Positions 19,405 to 26,996 of a DNA stretch of 64,000 nt are shown piece by piece. The position numbers and the translations under genes are program-made. The DNA is from Novosphingobium sp. NDB2Meth1 (GTDB taxonomy: Bacteria > Pseudomonadota > Alphaproteobacteria > Sphingomonadales > Sphingomonadaceae), in contig NZ_FPEH01000032.1 of the NCBI RefSeq assembly GCF_900117425.1, positions 310,001-374,000 of the forward strand, in the 5' to 3' direction. The notes under the pieces were generated by a model. The model worked only from the letters and a program-made list of their open reading frames with translations. It was not told where the DNA came from and did no database searches. Every line of letters begins with the position of its first letter. Position 1 is the stretch's first letter.

Positions 19405-20592
19405 ATGGACATCAACACCCCCGAAAGCGCCGCAATCGGCGCAATCGAGACCAAGGCCGACGCGTTCGACGCGTCGTTCGACATCATGGCGCGCCAGGAT
19501 GAAACCGCGGCTGCGCTCGAAGCACTGCGCGGTGATATCGCCGAAGTGAAGGGCAGGCTCGACAAGGTGAACCGCGCGGCAGTGCGCCCGGTTATCGGCA
19601 ATGCGATCGGCGGCGCCGACATGGCCGACGCTTCGCCCGAACTGAAGGGCTTCGTGGATGGCTATCTGCGGATGGGCCGCGAGACCGAGCTCAAGTCGCT
19701 GTCGATCGGCTCGGCTGCCGACGGCGGCTTTGCCGTGCCGCGATCAATCGATGCCGAGATCGCGCGCCGCCTGGTCAAGCTGAGCCCGGTGCGCAGCGTG
19801 GCCAATGTCGTGCAGACGAGCACGAGCGGGTTCCGCCGCCTGATCTCGATCGGCGGCACAGCTTCGGGCTGGGCGAGCGAGACCGGCGCGCGGATCGAGA
19901 CGAACAGCCCGAAGCTGGCCGAGATCGCGCCGCCGCTGGGCGAGCTCTATGCCAATCCTTCGGCGACGCAGCAGATGCTGGACGATGCGGCGTTCGATGT
20001 GGGCAGCTGGCTGGCGGGCGAGATCGCCACCGAGTTTGCCCGCGCCGAGGGTGCGGCGTTCATCAATGGTACCGGCACCAACCAGCCGCGCGGCTTCCTG
20101 ACCGGCCCGACGGCGGCGCAAAACGATACGGCCCGCCCGTTCGGTACGCTGCAGTTCATCGCATCGGGCAATGCCAATGCGTTCGATGCGACGCCGGAGT
20201 CGAAGCTGATCGACATTGTCTTCGCGATGAAGGCAGCGCTGCGGCAGGGCGCGGTGTGGATGATGAACTCTGCGACGCTCGCTGCCGTGCGCAAGTTCAA
20301 GTCGGCCGACGGTTCGTTCCTGTGGCAGGCGGGGATCGTCGATGGCCAGCCGAGCCGCCTGCTTGGCTACCCGGTGGTCGAGGCCGAGGACATGCCGGAC
20401 ATCGGCGCCGGCAATTTCCCGATCGCGTTCGGCAACTTCAAGGCCGGCTACCTGATCGCCGAGCGGACCGCGACGACGATCCTGCGCGATCCCTACACCA
20501 ACAAGCCCTACGTGCAGTTCTATGCGACGCGCCGGGTGGGCGGGCAGGTGCTCGACAGCGACGCGATCAAGCTGCTGAAGATCTCGACCTGA
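19405..20592 (+). CDS. GTA gene 5, major capsid protein (HK97 fold)
   Basis: Main shell protein of the GTA particle. The likely start is the ATG at 19405, with AAAGGA 11 bases upstream; a GTG at 19378 overlapping the protease stop is the alternative. The 395-aa product has an N-terminal delta domain of about 100 residues with helical charged sequence (IMARQDETAAALEALRG). The capsid core follows, with GGFAVPRSIDAEIARRL, FINGTGTNQPRGFL and the C-terminal PYVQFYATRRVGG. Strong hairpins follow the stop. Identification is firm. Confidence 0.94.
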   Translation: MDINTPESAAIGAIETKADAFDASFDIMARQDETAAALEALRGDIAEVKGRLDKVNRAAVRPVIGNAIGGADMADASPELKGFVDGYLRMGRETELKSLSIGSAADGGFAVPRSIDAEIARRLVKLSPVRSVANVVQTSTSGFRRLISIGGTASGWASETGARIETNSPKLAEIAPPLGELYANPSATQQMLDDAAFDVGSWLAGEIATEFARAEGAAFINGTGTNQPRGFLTGPTAAQNDTARPFGTLQFIASGNANAFDATPESKLIDIVFAMKAALRQGAVWMMNSATLAAVRKFKSADGSFLWQAGIVDGQPSRLLGYPVVEAEDMPDIGAGNFPIAFGNFKAGYLIAERTATTILRDPYTNKPYVQFYATRRVGGQVLDSDAIKLLKIST

Positions 20593-20598
20593 TGGCTT

Positions 20599-20633
20599 GA
20601 GGCGGGTGCGTGATCCCCTGACGCGCCCGCCTC
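20599..20633 (+). promoter_or_regulatory. Hairpin 1 downstream of the capsid gene
   Basis: GAGGCGGGTGCGT (20599-20611) can pair with ACGCGCCCGCCTC (20621-20633), a 13-bp stem with one G-U, around a nine-base loop. It begins seven bases after the capsid stop codon. Confidence 0.7.
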
Positions 20634-20634
20634 C

Positions 20635-20668
20635 GCGTCCGCGGCGGCTCCCCTCACGCCGCGGACGC
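20635..20668 (+). promoter_or_regulatory. Hairpin 2 downstream of the capsid gene
   Basis: GCGTCCGCGGCG (20635-20646) and CGCCGCGGACGC (20657-20668) form a perfect 12-bp stem around GCTCCCCTCA, followed by CCCCTTT. It lacks a full U-run, so it could be a partial terminator or an mRNA 3'-end protector rather than a complete stop. Confidence 0.75.
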
Positions 20669-20718
20669 CCCCTTTCCCTGCGCGGGATGTTTGCATCCCC
20701 CGAACACCGGAGATTGCC

Positions 20719-21267
20719 ATGAAGCGGGCAATTACCGCGCCGCCGACCTTGGCACCGACGGCGCTCGCCGAGCTCAAGGCCTGGCTCGGCATCAGCATGA
20801 CGCGCGATGACGCGGAGCTGACAGCTTTGATCAGGACCGCACTGGAGCTGTGCGAAGGATTTATCGGCACGATGCCGCTCGTATCGGGCTGCGAGGAAGT
20901 GCTGACCGCGACTGGCGAATGGCAATCGCTGGCGACGCGGCCGGTCAGGGCGATTACCGGCGTGGTGGCCGTGGCCACGGATGGCACGCGCACGGCGCTG
21001 GCTCCGAACGGCTACGACATTGACATCGACGGTGATGGCACCGGGCGCATGCGTCTGGCGCAGCCCATCGACCAGACCCGTGTCGCGGTAAGGTTCACAG
21101 CCGGGATGGCCGAAAGCTGGGACACGCTGCCCGACGCGATCCAGCAGGGGATCGTGCGTTGGGCCGCCTACCAGCACCGCGCGCGGGACAATGACAAGGC
21201 GATGGCCGGGCCGCCGGCTTCGGTGGCGGCGCTGTGGCGGCCCTGGCGGCGGATGCGCATCGCATGA
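20719..21267 (+). CDS. GTA gene 6, head-tail connector (adaptor)
   Basis: A 182-aa protein of the phiE125 gp8 / HK97 gp6-like connector family, which binds beneath the portal. Support comes from its place after the capsid and from the typical N-terminal helices: LAELKAWLGISMTRDDAEL then TALIRTALELCEGFIG. A central beta part (VRAITGVVAVATDGT) follows, and the late DTLPDAIQQGIVRWAAYQH is also typical. GGAG seven bases before the ATG is a good ribosome-binding site, so this gene restarts translation after the hairpins. It overlaps the next small gene by four bases. Confidence 0.85.
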   Translation: MKRAITAPPTLAPTALAELKAWLGISMTRDDAELTALIRTALELCEGFIGTMPLVSGCEEVLTATGEWQSLATRPVRAITGVVAVATDGTRTALAPNGYDIDIDGDGTGRMRLAQPIDQTRVAVRFTAGMAESWDTLPDAIQQGIVRWAAYQHRARDNDKAMAGPPASVAALWRPWRRMRIA

Positions 21268-21413
21268 GCAGGACCAGCAGCAACTTTGCGCAAGTGCAGC
21301 AGCAGTTGATCGCCGCCGCACGGCGCATTGCCGAAGCGAGGGCCGCACAGCGCGCTGCGCCCGACAACACCGCCAACTGGCGATCCCCGCGGTGGCTGTG
21401 GCCCCTGCTCTGA
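21264..21413 (+). CDS. 49-aa ORF in the gp7 position
   Basis: A short reading frame starting at an ATG that overlaps the gp6 stop (ATGA, 21264-21267) and ending 12 bp before the gp8 start. The peptide begins MSRTSSNFAQVQQQLIAA, continues as a basic Ala/Arg-rich helix and ends in NWRSPRWLWPLL, with four tryptophans or aromatic-flanking residues near the end. In RcGTA this slot holds gp7 of about 110 residues. The coupled start and exact fit between neighbours suggest it is translated, but I recognise no family. Confidence 0.55.
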   Translation: MSRTSSNFAQVQQQLIAAARRIAEARAAQRAAPDNTANWRSPRWLWPLL

Positions 21414-21425
21414 CAGGAGTGAGCG

Positions 21426-21821
21426 ATGGAACTGGCATTTCGTGCGGCCGTCATCGGCTGGCTTGCCGGCGATCCGGTCCTGGCCGCCGGGCTCAACGCG
21501 ATTGTCGAGGAAGCGCCGATCAGGACCGCGCTGCCCTGGCTTGCGCTGACGGCGAGCGCGAGCACCGACTGGAGCAACAAGAGCGGGCGTGGGCGCGAGA
21601 TAAGGATCGCGCTGGAGCTCAATTACCGGGGCTACGAGCAACTGGCGGAGGCCGACCTGATCGGCGCGCTCGAGGCACGGATGGAGAGCCTGCCGGCAGA
21701 CCAGAGCGCAGCCGGATTCCGCATCGCCAGCCTGACATTCCTCAAGGCCCGGGCCGAGCAGCGCGGCGAGGCGCTGCGTGCGCTGGTGCTGGAATACCGG
21801 GCACGGGTCCTGGCGGCCTGA
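21426..21821 (+). CDS. GTA gene 8, tail-completion / DUF3168 family protein
   Basis: A 131-aa protein matching DUF3168 (gp10/HK97 gp10-like tail terminator family) by length, order and sequence. The N-terminus is LAGDPVLAAGLNAIVEEAP, the central region PWLALTASASTDWSNKSGRG, and the C-terminus FLKARAEQRGEALRALVLEY. In phages this ring closes the head-proximal end of the tail tube. AGGAG lies eight bases before the ATG. Confidence 0.85.
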   Translation: MELAFRAAVIGWLAGDPVLAAGLNAIVEEAPIRTALPWLALTASASTDWSNKSGRGREIRIALELNYRGYEQLAEADLIGALEARMESLPADQSAAGFRIASLTFLKARAEQRGEALRALVLEYRARVLAA

Positions 21822-21876
21822 GCGCGCCACGTCCCACTGCCCTGACGATCACATCCTACCAAACAGGAGAACCGAG

Positions 21877-22284
21877 ATGCCTGCACAGAAGGGAAGCGCG
21901 TTTCTGCTGAAGATCAGCGATGGCGCCGCAACGCCGACCTACAACACCGTGGCCGGGCTGCGCACGACGCAGATGTCGATCAATGGCGAGTTGGTGGTGG
22001 TGACCAGCAAGGATTCCGGGGGATGGCGCGAGCTGCTGTCGGGCGCCGGCACGCGCTCGGTGAGCGTGAGCGCGGCCGGGATCTTCCTGGGCAGCGCCGC
22101 CGAGGCGCAAGTGCGCGGCAATGCACTGGCCGGGACAATCACCGACTACGAGCTCTCGTTCGAGGGCGGCGAGAAGATGCGCGGCAAGTTCCTCGTCCAG
22201 AAGCTCGACTATGCGGGCGATTTCAACGGCGAGCGCAACTACACGCTCTCGCTCGAGAGCTCGGGCGCGGTGGCGCAGGTATGA
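21877..22284 (+). CDS. GTA gene 9, major tail tube protein (TP901-1 type)
   Basis: A 135-aa tail tube subunit. It shows the family's MPAQKGSAFLLKISDG start, TQMSINGELVVVTSKDSGGW in the middle and the beta-rich end GDFNGERNYTLSLESSG. The ATG at 21877 has AGGAGA upstream (21865-21870); earlier in-frame codons belong to the end of gp8 read in another frame. It overlaps gp10 by four bases (ATGA, 22281-22284). Confidence 0.9.
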   Translation: MPAQKGSAFLLKISDGAATPTYNTVAGLRTTQMSINGELVVVTSKDSGGWRELLSGAGTRSVSVSAAGIFLGSAAEAQVRGNALAGTITDYELSFEGGEKMRGKFLVQKLDYAGDFNGERNYTLSLESSGAVAQV

Positions 22285-22604
22285 GCGGCGCGGATGTGAT
22301 CGCCAATCCGCATCGCGGTGAGGCCGGCTTGCTGCTGGACGGCGTGATGCATGTGTTGCGTCCGAGCTTCGGCGCGCTGGTGGCCGCCGAGGAAGAGCTG
22401 GGGCCACTGTTCGCACTCGTCGAGCGGGCGAGCGGCGGCGAGCTCAAGCTGGGCGAGATGGTGGCGCTGTTCTGGCATTGTCTGGCGCATCCCTCAGACC
22501 AGAGCCGCGAGGACTTTGCCGAGGCGGTGGCACGGGCCGGGCTTGCCGCCTGCGCGCCGGCACTGCGCGGCCTGCTGGTCCAGGTCCTGAAGGGCGGCGG
22601 ATGA
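22281..22604 (+). CDS. GTA gene 10, gene-transfer-agent tail assembly protein
   Basis: A 107-aa protein in the place of RcGTA gp10, the family called gene transfer agent family protein. It begins with a short beta region (HRGEAGLLLDGVMHVLRPSF) followed by helices (GALVAAEEELGPLFALVERA), as in tail assembly chaperones that bind the tube and tape-measure proteins. The start overlaps gp9 and the stop overlaps the next gene by four bases each, which fits stoichiometric coupling. Confidence 0.82.
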   Translation: MSGADVIANPHRGEAGLLLDGVMHVLRPSFGALVAAEEELGPLFALVERASGGELKLGEMVALFWHCLAHPSDQSREDFAEAVARAGLAACAPALRGLLVQVLKGGG

Positions 22605-22810
22605 GCGCCAAGGCCGAAGTACGCTTTGGCGAGACGGCGACGCGGCTGGCCGGCCAGGCAGCGCTGCTGGTGGGCTGGACCCCGGATACGTTCTGGGCAG
22701 CGACGCCGGCAGAATTGATGGCGATCGCGATGGCCGCCGCCCCGCCGCCCGGAGACGGGATCGACCGCACGACGTTGACCGCGATGATGGAGCGCGACAC
22801 GCATGGATAG
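22601..22810 (+). CDS. GTA gene 10.1, tail assembly chaperone (DUF2376-like)
   Basis: A 69-aa protein with FGETATRLAGQAALLVGWTP then DTFWAATPAELMAIAMA, typical of the small DUF2376-type chaperone between gp10 and the tape-measure gene in alphaproteobacterial GTAs. In many siphophages the equivalent pair is made by a frameshift; here the second product is a separate overlapping gene. Its ATG overlaps gp10 (22601-22604) and its end overlaps gp11 by eight bases. Confidence 0.8.
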   Translation: MSAKAEVRFGETATRLAGQAALLVGWTPDTFWAATPAELMAIAMAAAPPPGDGIDRTTLTAMMERDTHG

Positions 22811-23381
22811 TCTTTCAACGCTGGTCGTCGACGTGCGGGCCAGCACCGACGGGTTTGCCAGCGATATCGGCCAGATGCGCAGCAGCTTTGATTCGATCCT
22901 GGTCGACGGCTTTAGCCGGGGCAGTGACGTGCTGGAACGCGGCCTGCTGAGTGCTGTGCGGCGCGGCAGCCTCGGCTTCGAGGATCTGCGCAAGATCGCG
23001 CTGAGGGTCATCGACGATATCGCGGCGCAAGCGCTGCGCAGCGGCCTCGCTTCGATCGGGATCGGTGGTGCGGGCGCGGGCGGAGGCGGCGGGATCCTCG
23101 GTATCGGCAGCCTGATCGGTTCGCTGTTCGGCCTGCCGGGACGCGCGACGGGTGGGCCGGTCTCTCCGGGGCGGCCTTACATCGTGGGCGAACGCGGTCC
23201 GGAGCTGTTTGTGCCGACCTCGGCGGGACAAGTGAATGCTGGCGGCGGTGGCGGCGGGAACCGCTCGGTCAATGTCTCGATCCGGGTGGTAGCACCGGAA
23301 GGCAGCAGCAGCCCGGAAAGCCTGCGCCGCTCCAGCCGTCAGGTGGCGCAGGCGGTGCGCCGGGCCCTGAGCGACTATTGA
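22803..23381 (+). CDS. GTA gene 11, short tape-measure protein
   Basis: A 192-aa protein with a tape-measure-like layout. The N-terminal helical region includes STDGFASDIGQMRSSFDSIL, and a hydrophobic Gly-rich stretch (about 77-120) follows. The conserved late motif is GGPVSPGRPYIVGERGPEL then FVPTSAGQV. Such a motif is found at the end of many phage tape-measure proteins. The short length matches the short tails of GTA particles. It overlaps the preceding chaperone gene by eight bases and ends 16 bp before gp12. Confidence 0.87.
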   Translation: MDSLSTLVVDVRASTDGFASDIGQMRSSFDSILVDGFSRGSDVLERGLLSAVRRGSLGFEDLRKIALRVIDDIAAQALRSGLASIGIGGAGAGGGGGILGIGSLIGSLFGLPGRATGGPVSPGRPYIVGERGPELFVPTSAGQVNAGGGGGGNRSVNVSIRVVAPEGSSSPESLRRSSRQVAQAVRRALSDY

Positions 23382-23397
23382 GAAGGAACGAGGGGCC

Positions 23398-25752
23398 ATG
23401 AGCTTCTGGCTGGCAAGCCGTCGCACCGTGCAGGCGACCGACACGATCCAGCGGTTCGATCCGCGGTTCTGGACAGTCGATTTTCCGCGTCCGGCGATGG
23501 CATCGGTGGTGACGACGGCACCGGATGCGCTGCGCGTCGATGCGGTATTCCAGAAGGCGAACGACCTGATCGGGCTGATCTGGGAAAGCGCGGACCGGTG
23601 GGATCACCCGCTCCTCGCCTATGACACAGACCGTGACTATGCCCGGCTGACGCTGTCGTTCCGCTGGCGTTCGAGCGGGGTGCTGCCGCTCGATGCGGTG
23701 AACGGACCGACGCTCACCATCGAAGGGCGCGATGCAGCGGGCAATCCACGCGGCTGGTATGTGCGGCTGTGGAACTATGCCGTGGGGACGCCGACCGATG
23801 CGGTGGTGACACTGCCGTTCTCCTCGCTTGCTGGCGGATTCCTGCTGCCGGGCGAGGCCGACCTGGTCTATCCTTCCGATATCGACCGGATGTTCATTTC
23901 GCTCGTTTCTCCGGGCTATTCAGCGACAGCGACGACGCCTTTTGCATCGGCGGTGACGGGCTGGGCCGAACTGAGCGCGATGCGCTGCAGCGGGCACAAG
24001 CCGATGCTCACCATCGGGGATGTGATGGTGCCACCGCATGGGCTTTGCATCGCGACCGGCTATGACGATGCTTACAACCAGACGCCGGCTCGATTGCTGC
24101 GCAGCATTCGCAGTCTCGGCTATCGCGGCAGCATCAATCATTACGTGGGGATGAGCCATTTCTTCCCGCTGTCGCCGGATGGTACGAATGGTTTCGTGGT
24201 CGACCCGGCGCTAGCTGCGCTCAATGCTGCGGCAGAGCGCTGGCACAGCGGTTTTCTGTCGGCTGCGAAGGCGATGGGATACACGGTTATCCTGTCGCAA
24301 TCATATGAGTTGCTGGCGCAGCATTGTCCGGCAGCCTGGCAGCAGCGGACGGCAGACGGAACGCCCGCGCGGACCGGATGGTCGACGCCTTCGGCGCTGC
24401 TTTCGCCAGCCAACTCGGCGGCTATGGGCTGGTTGCGCAAGGTGGCTGTTCGGCTCGCCGGATTGCTGACCGAGGCGGGCCTGCCTGTCCGCTATCAGGT
24501 TGGCGAGCCTTGGTGGTGGGTGACCGCAGACCGCAAGATCTGCATTTATGATGACTCGGCCAAGGCGGCATTGGGCGGGAACCCGGTGGTCATTCCTGAT
24601 CTTGGCGCGCCGCTGAATGCTGCGCAGAAATCGCTGCTCGATGCGGCGGGTGCGCTGCTGGCGGCCTCGACTGCGAGCCTGACAGCGGCGGTGCGCACGG
24701 CGGCGGGAAGCGCACCATGCGAGACGCTGCTGCTGACTTTTCTGCCGACGGTTCTGGACCCTGCAACACCGGAGGCGCGGCGGGCCAACCTGCCGACCGG
24801 GTGGGCCTCGCCCGCGTTCGATGTGCTGCAGCTTGAGGACTATGACTGGCTGACGGCCGGGTTCGAGGCGCGCCGGACACGGGGACGCGCGGAAGCGGAA
24901 GCCCGGCTCGGCTATCCGCGCTCCCGGCAGCACTACCTATCAGGCTTCGTGCTGAACAAGGCGGACGCCGAGGCACAGTGGCCGCTCATCGACGCGGGGG
25001 CGAGCGAAGCGCAAGCGCTGGGCGTGGCCGAGACTTTCATCTGGGCGCTGCCGCAAGTGGCTCGCGACGGTTTCACCCGCTTACCCGACGCTGCCGCAGG
25101 AGCAGCCAGCGAGGACGACATCATGCAGCCCTTCGACGATGTGCTCTTCCCTATTGCGATTGGCCGATCCGCGACGGTCACGCCCGAGTTCTCGACGAAT
25201 GTGACGATCACGGCGTCGGGCTTCGAGCGGCGCAACAGCCTGTGGGCCGATGCACGGCTGCGGTTCGATGTCGGGCCGGGCGTACGTTCGGAGGCCGAGC
25301 TGGGCGACCTGATCGCATTCTTCCGCGCGCGGCGTGGCCAGGCGCGCGGGTTCAGGCTGCGCGATCCGTCCGACTTCAGCTCCAACGGGATGATCGGAGT
25401 GCCAACCGCGCTTGATCAGCTGATCGGAACGGGCAACGGCGCGCAGGCGCGCTTTCCACTGGTCAAGGCATATGGCTCGGGGCTCGACGCGCAGCAGCGC
25501 AGGATTACCCGGCCGCGCAAGGAAAGCGTGCTGGTAAGCGTGGACGGCGCGGCGGTGACCAACTGGTCGCTCGATGCGCTGGGCGAGATTGTCTTTGCAG
25601 ATGCCCCGGCCGCCGGAAAGGCAATCCGCGCCGGGTTCCTCTTCGATGTACCGGTGCGGTTCGCCGAAGACCGGCTTGATGTCTCCGGCGCGGCGTTTGC
25701 CGCCGGAGAGGCGCCGAGCGTGCCGCTGATCGAACTGCGCGAGGATGCCTGA
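23398..25752 (+). CDS. GTA gene 12, enlarged distal tail protein: beta domain + TIM-barrel-like domain + DUF2460
   Basis: A 784-aa protein, against about 210 aa for RcGTA gp12. Residues about 577-784 (from MQPFDDVLFPIAIGRSATV, including QARGFRLRDPSDFSSNG) are the DUF2460 distal-tail core. The first ~200 residues look beta-rich. Residues ~205-560 read like a beta/alpha barrel of glycoside-hydrolase type: GLCIATGYDDAYNQTP, YRGSINHYVG, GYTVILSQSYELL, then VRYQVGEPWWW (GEP at 369-371) and FDVLQLEDYDW. Similar large N-termini are, to my knowledge, seen in other sphingomonad GTAs. It probably surrounds the tail tip and may bind or trim cell-surface sugars; enzymatic activity is inference. An internal start may also be used (25123). 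Confidence 0.85.
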   Translation: MSFWLASRRTVQATDTIQRFDPRFWTVDFPRPAMASVVTTAPDALRVDAVFQKANDLIGLIWESADRWDHPLLAYDTDRDYARLTLSFRWRSSGVLPLDAVNGPTLTIEGRDAAGNPRGWYVRLWNYAVGTPTDAVVTLPFSSLAGGFLLPGEADLVYPSDIDRMFISLVSPGYSATATTPFASAVTGWAELSAMRCSGHKPMLTIGDVMVPPHGLCIATGYDDAYNQTPARLLRSIRSLGYRGSINHYVGMSHFFPLSPDGTNGFVVDPALAALNAAAERWHSGFLSAAKAMGYTVILSQSYELLAQHCPAAWQQRTADGTPARTGWSTPSALLSPANSAAMGWLRKVAVRLAGLLTEAGLPVRYQVGEPWWWVTADRKICIYDDSAKAALGGNPVVIPDLGAPLNAAQKSLLDAAGALLAASTASLTAAVRTAAGSAPCETLLLTFLPTVLDPATPEARRANLPTGWASPAFDVLQLEDYDWLTAGFEARRTRGRAEAEARLGYPRSRQHYLSGFVLNKADAEAQWPLIDAGASEAQALGVAETFIWALPQVARDGFTRLPDAAAGAASEDDIMQPFDDVLFPIAIGRSATVTPEFSTNVTITASGFERRNSLWADARLRFDVGPGVRSEAELGDLIAFFRARRGQARGFRLRDPSDFSSNGMIGVPTALDQLIGTGNGAQARFPLVKAYGSGLDAQQRRITRPRKESVLVSVDGAAVTNWSLDALGEIVFADAPAAGKAIRAGFLFDVPVRFAEDRLDVSGAAFAAGEAPSVPLIELREDA
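25111..25125 (+). promoter_or_regulatory. Possible internal ribosome-binding site and start within gp12
   Basis: GAGG at 25111-25114 lies eight bases before an in-frame ATG at 25123, with AGGAG a little further upstream (25098-25102). Initiation here would give a 209-aa product consisting only of the DUF2460 core, almost exactly the size of Rhodobacter gp12. Confidence 0.4.
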
Positions 25753-25753
25753 C

Positions 25754-26584
25754 ATGCCCGAGAGCACGCGGATCTGGTTCAGTCAGCCGCTCGAGACTGT
25801 GGCGATCTGGTGGCGGCTTGAACGGCGCGACGGCGTGACGCTGGGTTTCACCAGCCACGACCGCGATCTGATGTTCGACGGGCTGCTCCACCGCACCGCG
25901 CCGGGCATGGTGCCATCAGCGATCCGGCGCACCGCGGATTTCGAGGCCGACAGCGCCGAAGTGGCTGGCGCGCTGAGCCACGATTCCATCCGTGAGGCTG
26001 ACCTTGCCGCAGGCCGGTTCGACGGTGGATCGATCGCGATGGGACTGGTCGACTGGGAAACGCTGGAACGGATGACGCTCTATGCGGGCACGATCGGCAC
26101 AGTTGGTCATGAGGGCTCCGGGTTTTCCGCCGAGCTGCGATCGGTCAAAGACTTGTTGGCACGGCAAATCGTGCCGCGCACTGCGCCTACCTGCCGGGCC
26201 GAGTTCTGCGGCGAGGGCTGCACGCTTTCAGCCGCGGCGTTCACGCATCAGGCAAGCCTGGCAGCGATGTCTGCAGACGGCAGCTCAGTGCGTGTGGCGG
26301 GAGGCCCGCCAGCCTCCTCGCTAGCGTTTGGCACCCTGCGCTGGATCGATGGCCCAGAGGCGGGGATCGTCCGGCGAATCGAGGCTGTCGACGGGACCTC
26401 ACTGCTCGTTGACCGGACAACAGCTGCGCAGATCAGCGTCGGAACGCGGGTCGAACTGCGCGAGGGTTGCGACCACACACTCGACACGTGCGCGAACCGC
26501 TTTGGCAATGCGGTCAATTTTCAGGGCGAGCCGTTCCTGCCCGGAAACGATCTGCTGACCCGCTATCCGGCACCGCCGCGATGA
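25754..26584 (+). CDS. GTA gene 13, tail hub protein (DUF2163 / BR0599 family)
   Basis: A 276-aa baseplate hub protein, matching RcGTA gp13 in length and order. The N-terminal DUF2163 region contains GVTLGFTSHDRDLMFDG and the C-terminal region ends NFQGEPFLPGNDLLTRYP, a hallmark of the BR0599 family. Five cysteines cluster as CRAEFCGEGC (147, 152, 156) and CDHTLDTC (239, 246). The equivalent lambda protein L binds a 4Fe-4S cluster, and this arrangement could too. The ATG at 25754 has GAGG nine bases upstream; an ATG at 25745 inside gp12 is possible. It overlaps gp14 by four bases. Confidence 0.9.
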   Translation: MPESTRIWFSQPLETVAIWWRLERRDGVTLGFTSHDRDLMFDGLLHRTAPGMVPSAIRRTADFEADSAEVAGALSHDSIREADLAAGRFDGGSIAMGLVDWETLERMTLYAGTIGTVGHEGSGFSAELRSVKDLLARQIVPRTAPTCRAEFCGEGCTLSAAAFTHQASLAAMSADGSSVRVAGGPPASSLAFGTLRWIDGPEAGIVRRIEAVDGTSLLVDRTTAAQISVGTRVELREGCDHTLDTCANRFGNAVNFQGEPFLPGNDLLTRYPAPPR

Positions 26585-26991
26585 CCAAGGTACTAGCGGA
26601 GGCTGCGATGAGTCTGGTCGGCGTGCGGTTTCGCTTGCACGGCCGAGATCCGGCGACCGGCCTCGACTGCGTGGGGGTGGTGGCCGAAGCCATGCGCCGT
26701 GCAGGGATCGAGCCCGTCGTGCCGACAGGATACCGCCTGCGCTCCGCTTCGGTGATCGGCCTGCTGCCATTCGCACAAGCCAATCTTTTCGAACCGGTTG
26801 CGCTGGCAGATGCCGACGTGGCGCTGGCGATGGTCAACCCGGTTCAGGCGCATCTTGCCGTCTCGGCGACCGGCGGCTTCGTCCATGCACATGCGGGGAT
26901 CGGAAGGGTGACCTTTCTGCCCGGCGCTTTGCCCTGGCCGGTTACTGGTTGCTGGCGCGTGCCGGGTCCCAAGCATGAAAACGGGAACTGA
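26581..26991 (+). CDS. GTA gene 14, NlpC/P60-type peptidoglycan peptidase
   Basis: A 136-aa tail-tip peptidase expected to cut peptide stems of the recipient's wall during DNA delivery. The catalytic Cys is Cys30 in GLDCVGVV. The His is probably His102 or His104 in GGFVHAHAGIGRV. Length and gene order match RcGTA gp14. It starts at the ATG overlapping the gp13 stop (26581-26584) and ends six bases before gp15. Confidence 0.9.
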   Translation: MTKVLAEAAMSLVGVRFRLHGRDPATGLDCVGVVAEAMRRAGIEPVVPTGYRLRSASVIGLLPFAQANLFEPVALADADVALAMVNPVQAHLAVSATGGFVHAHAGIGRVTFLPGALPWPVTGCWRVPGPKHENGN

Positions 26992-26996
26992 GGTTT

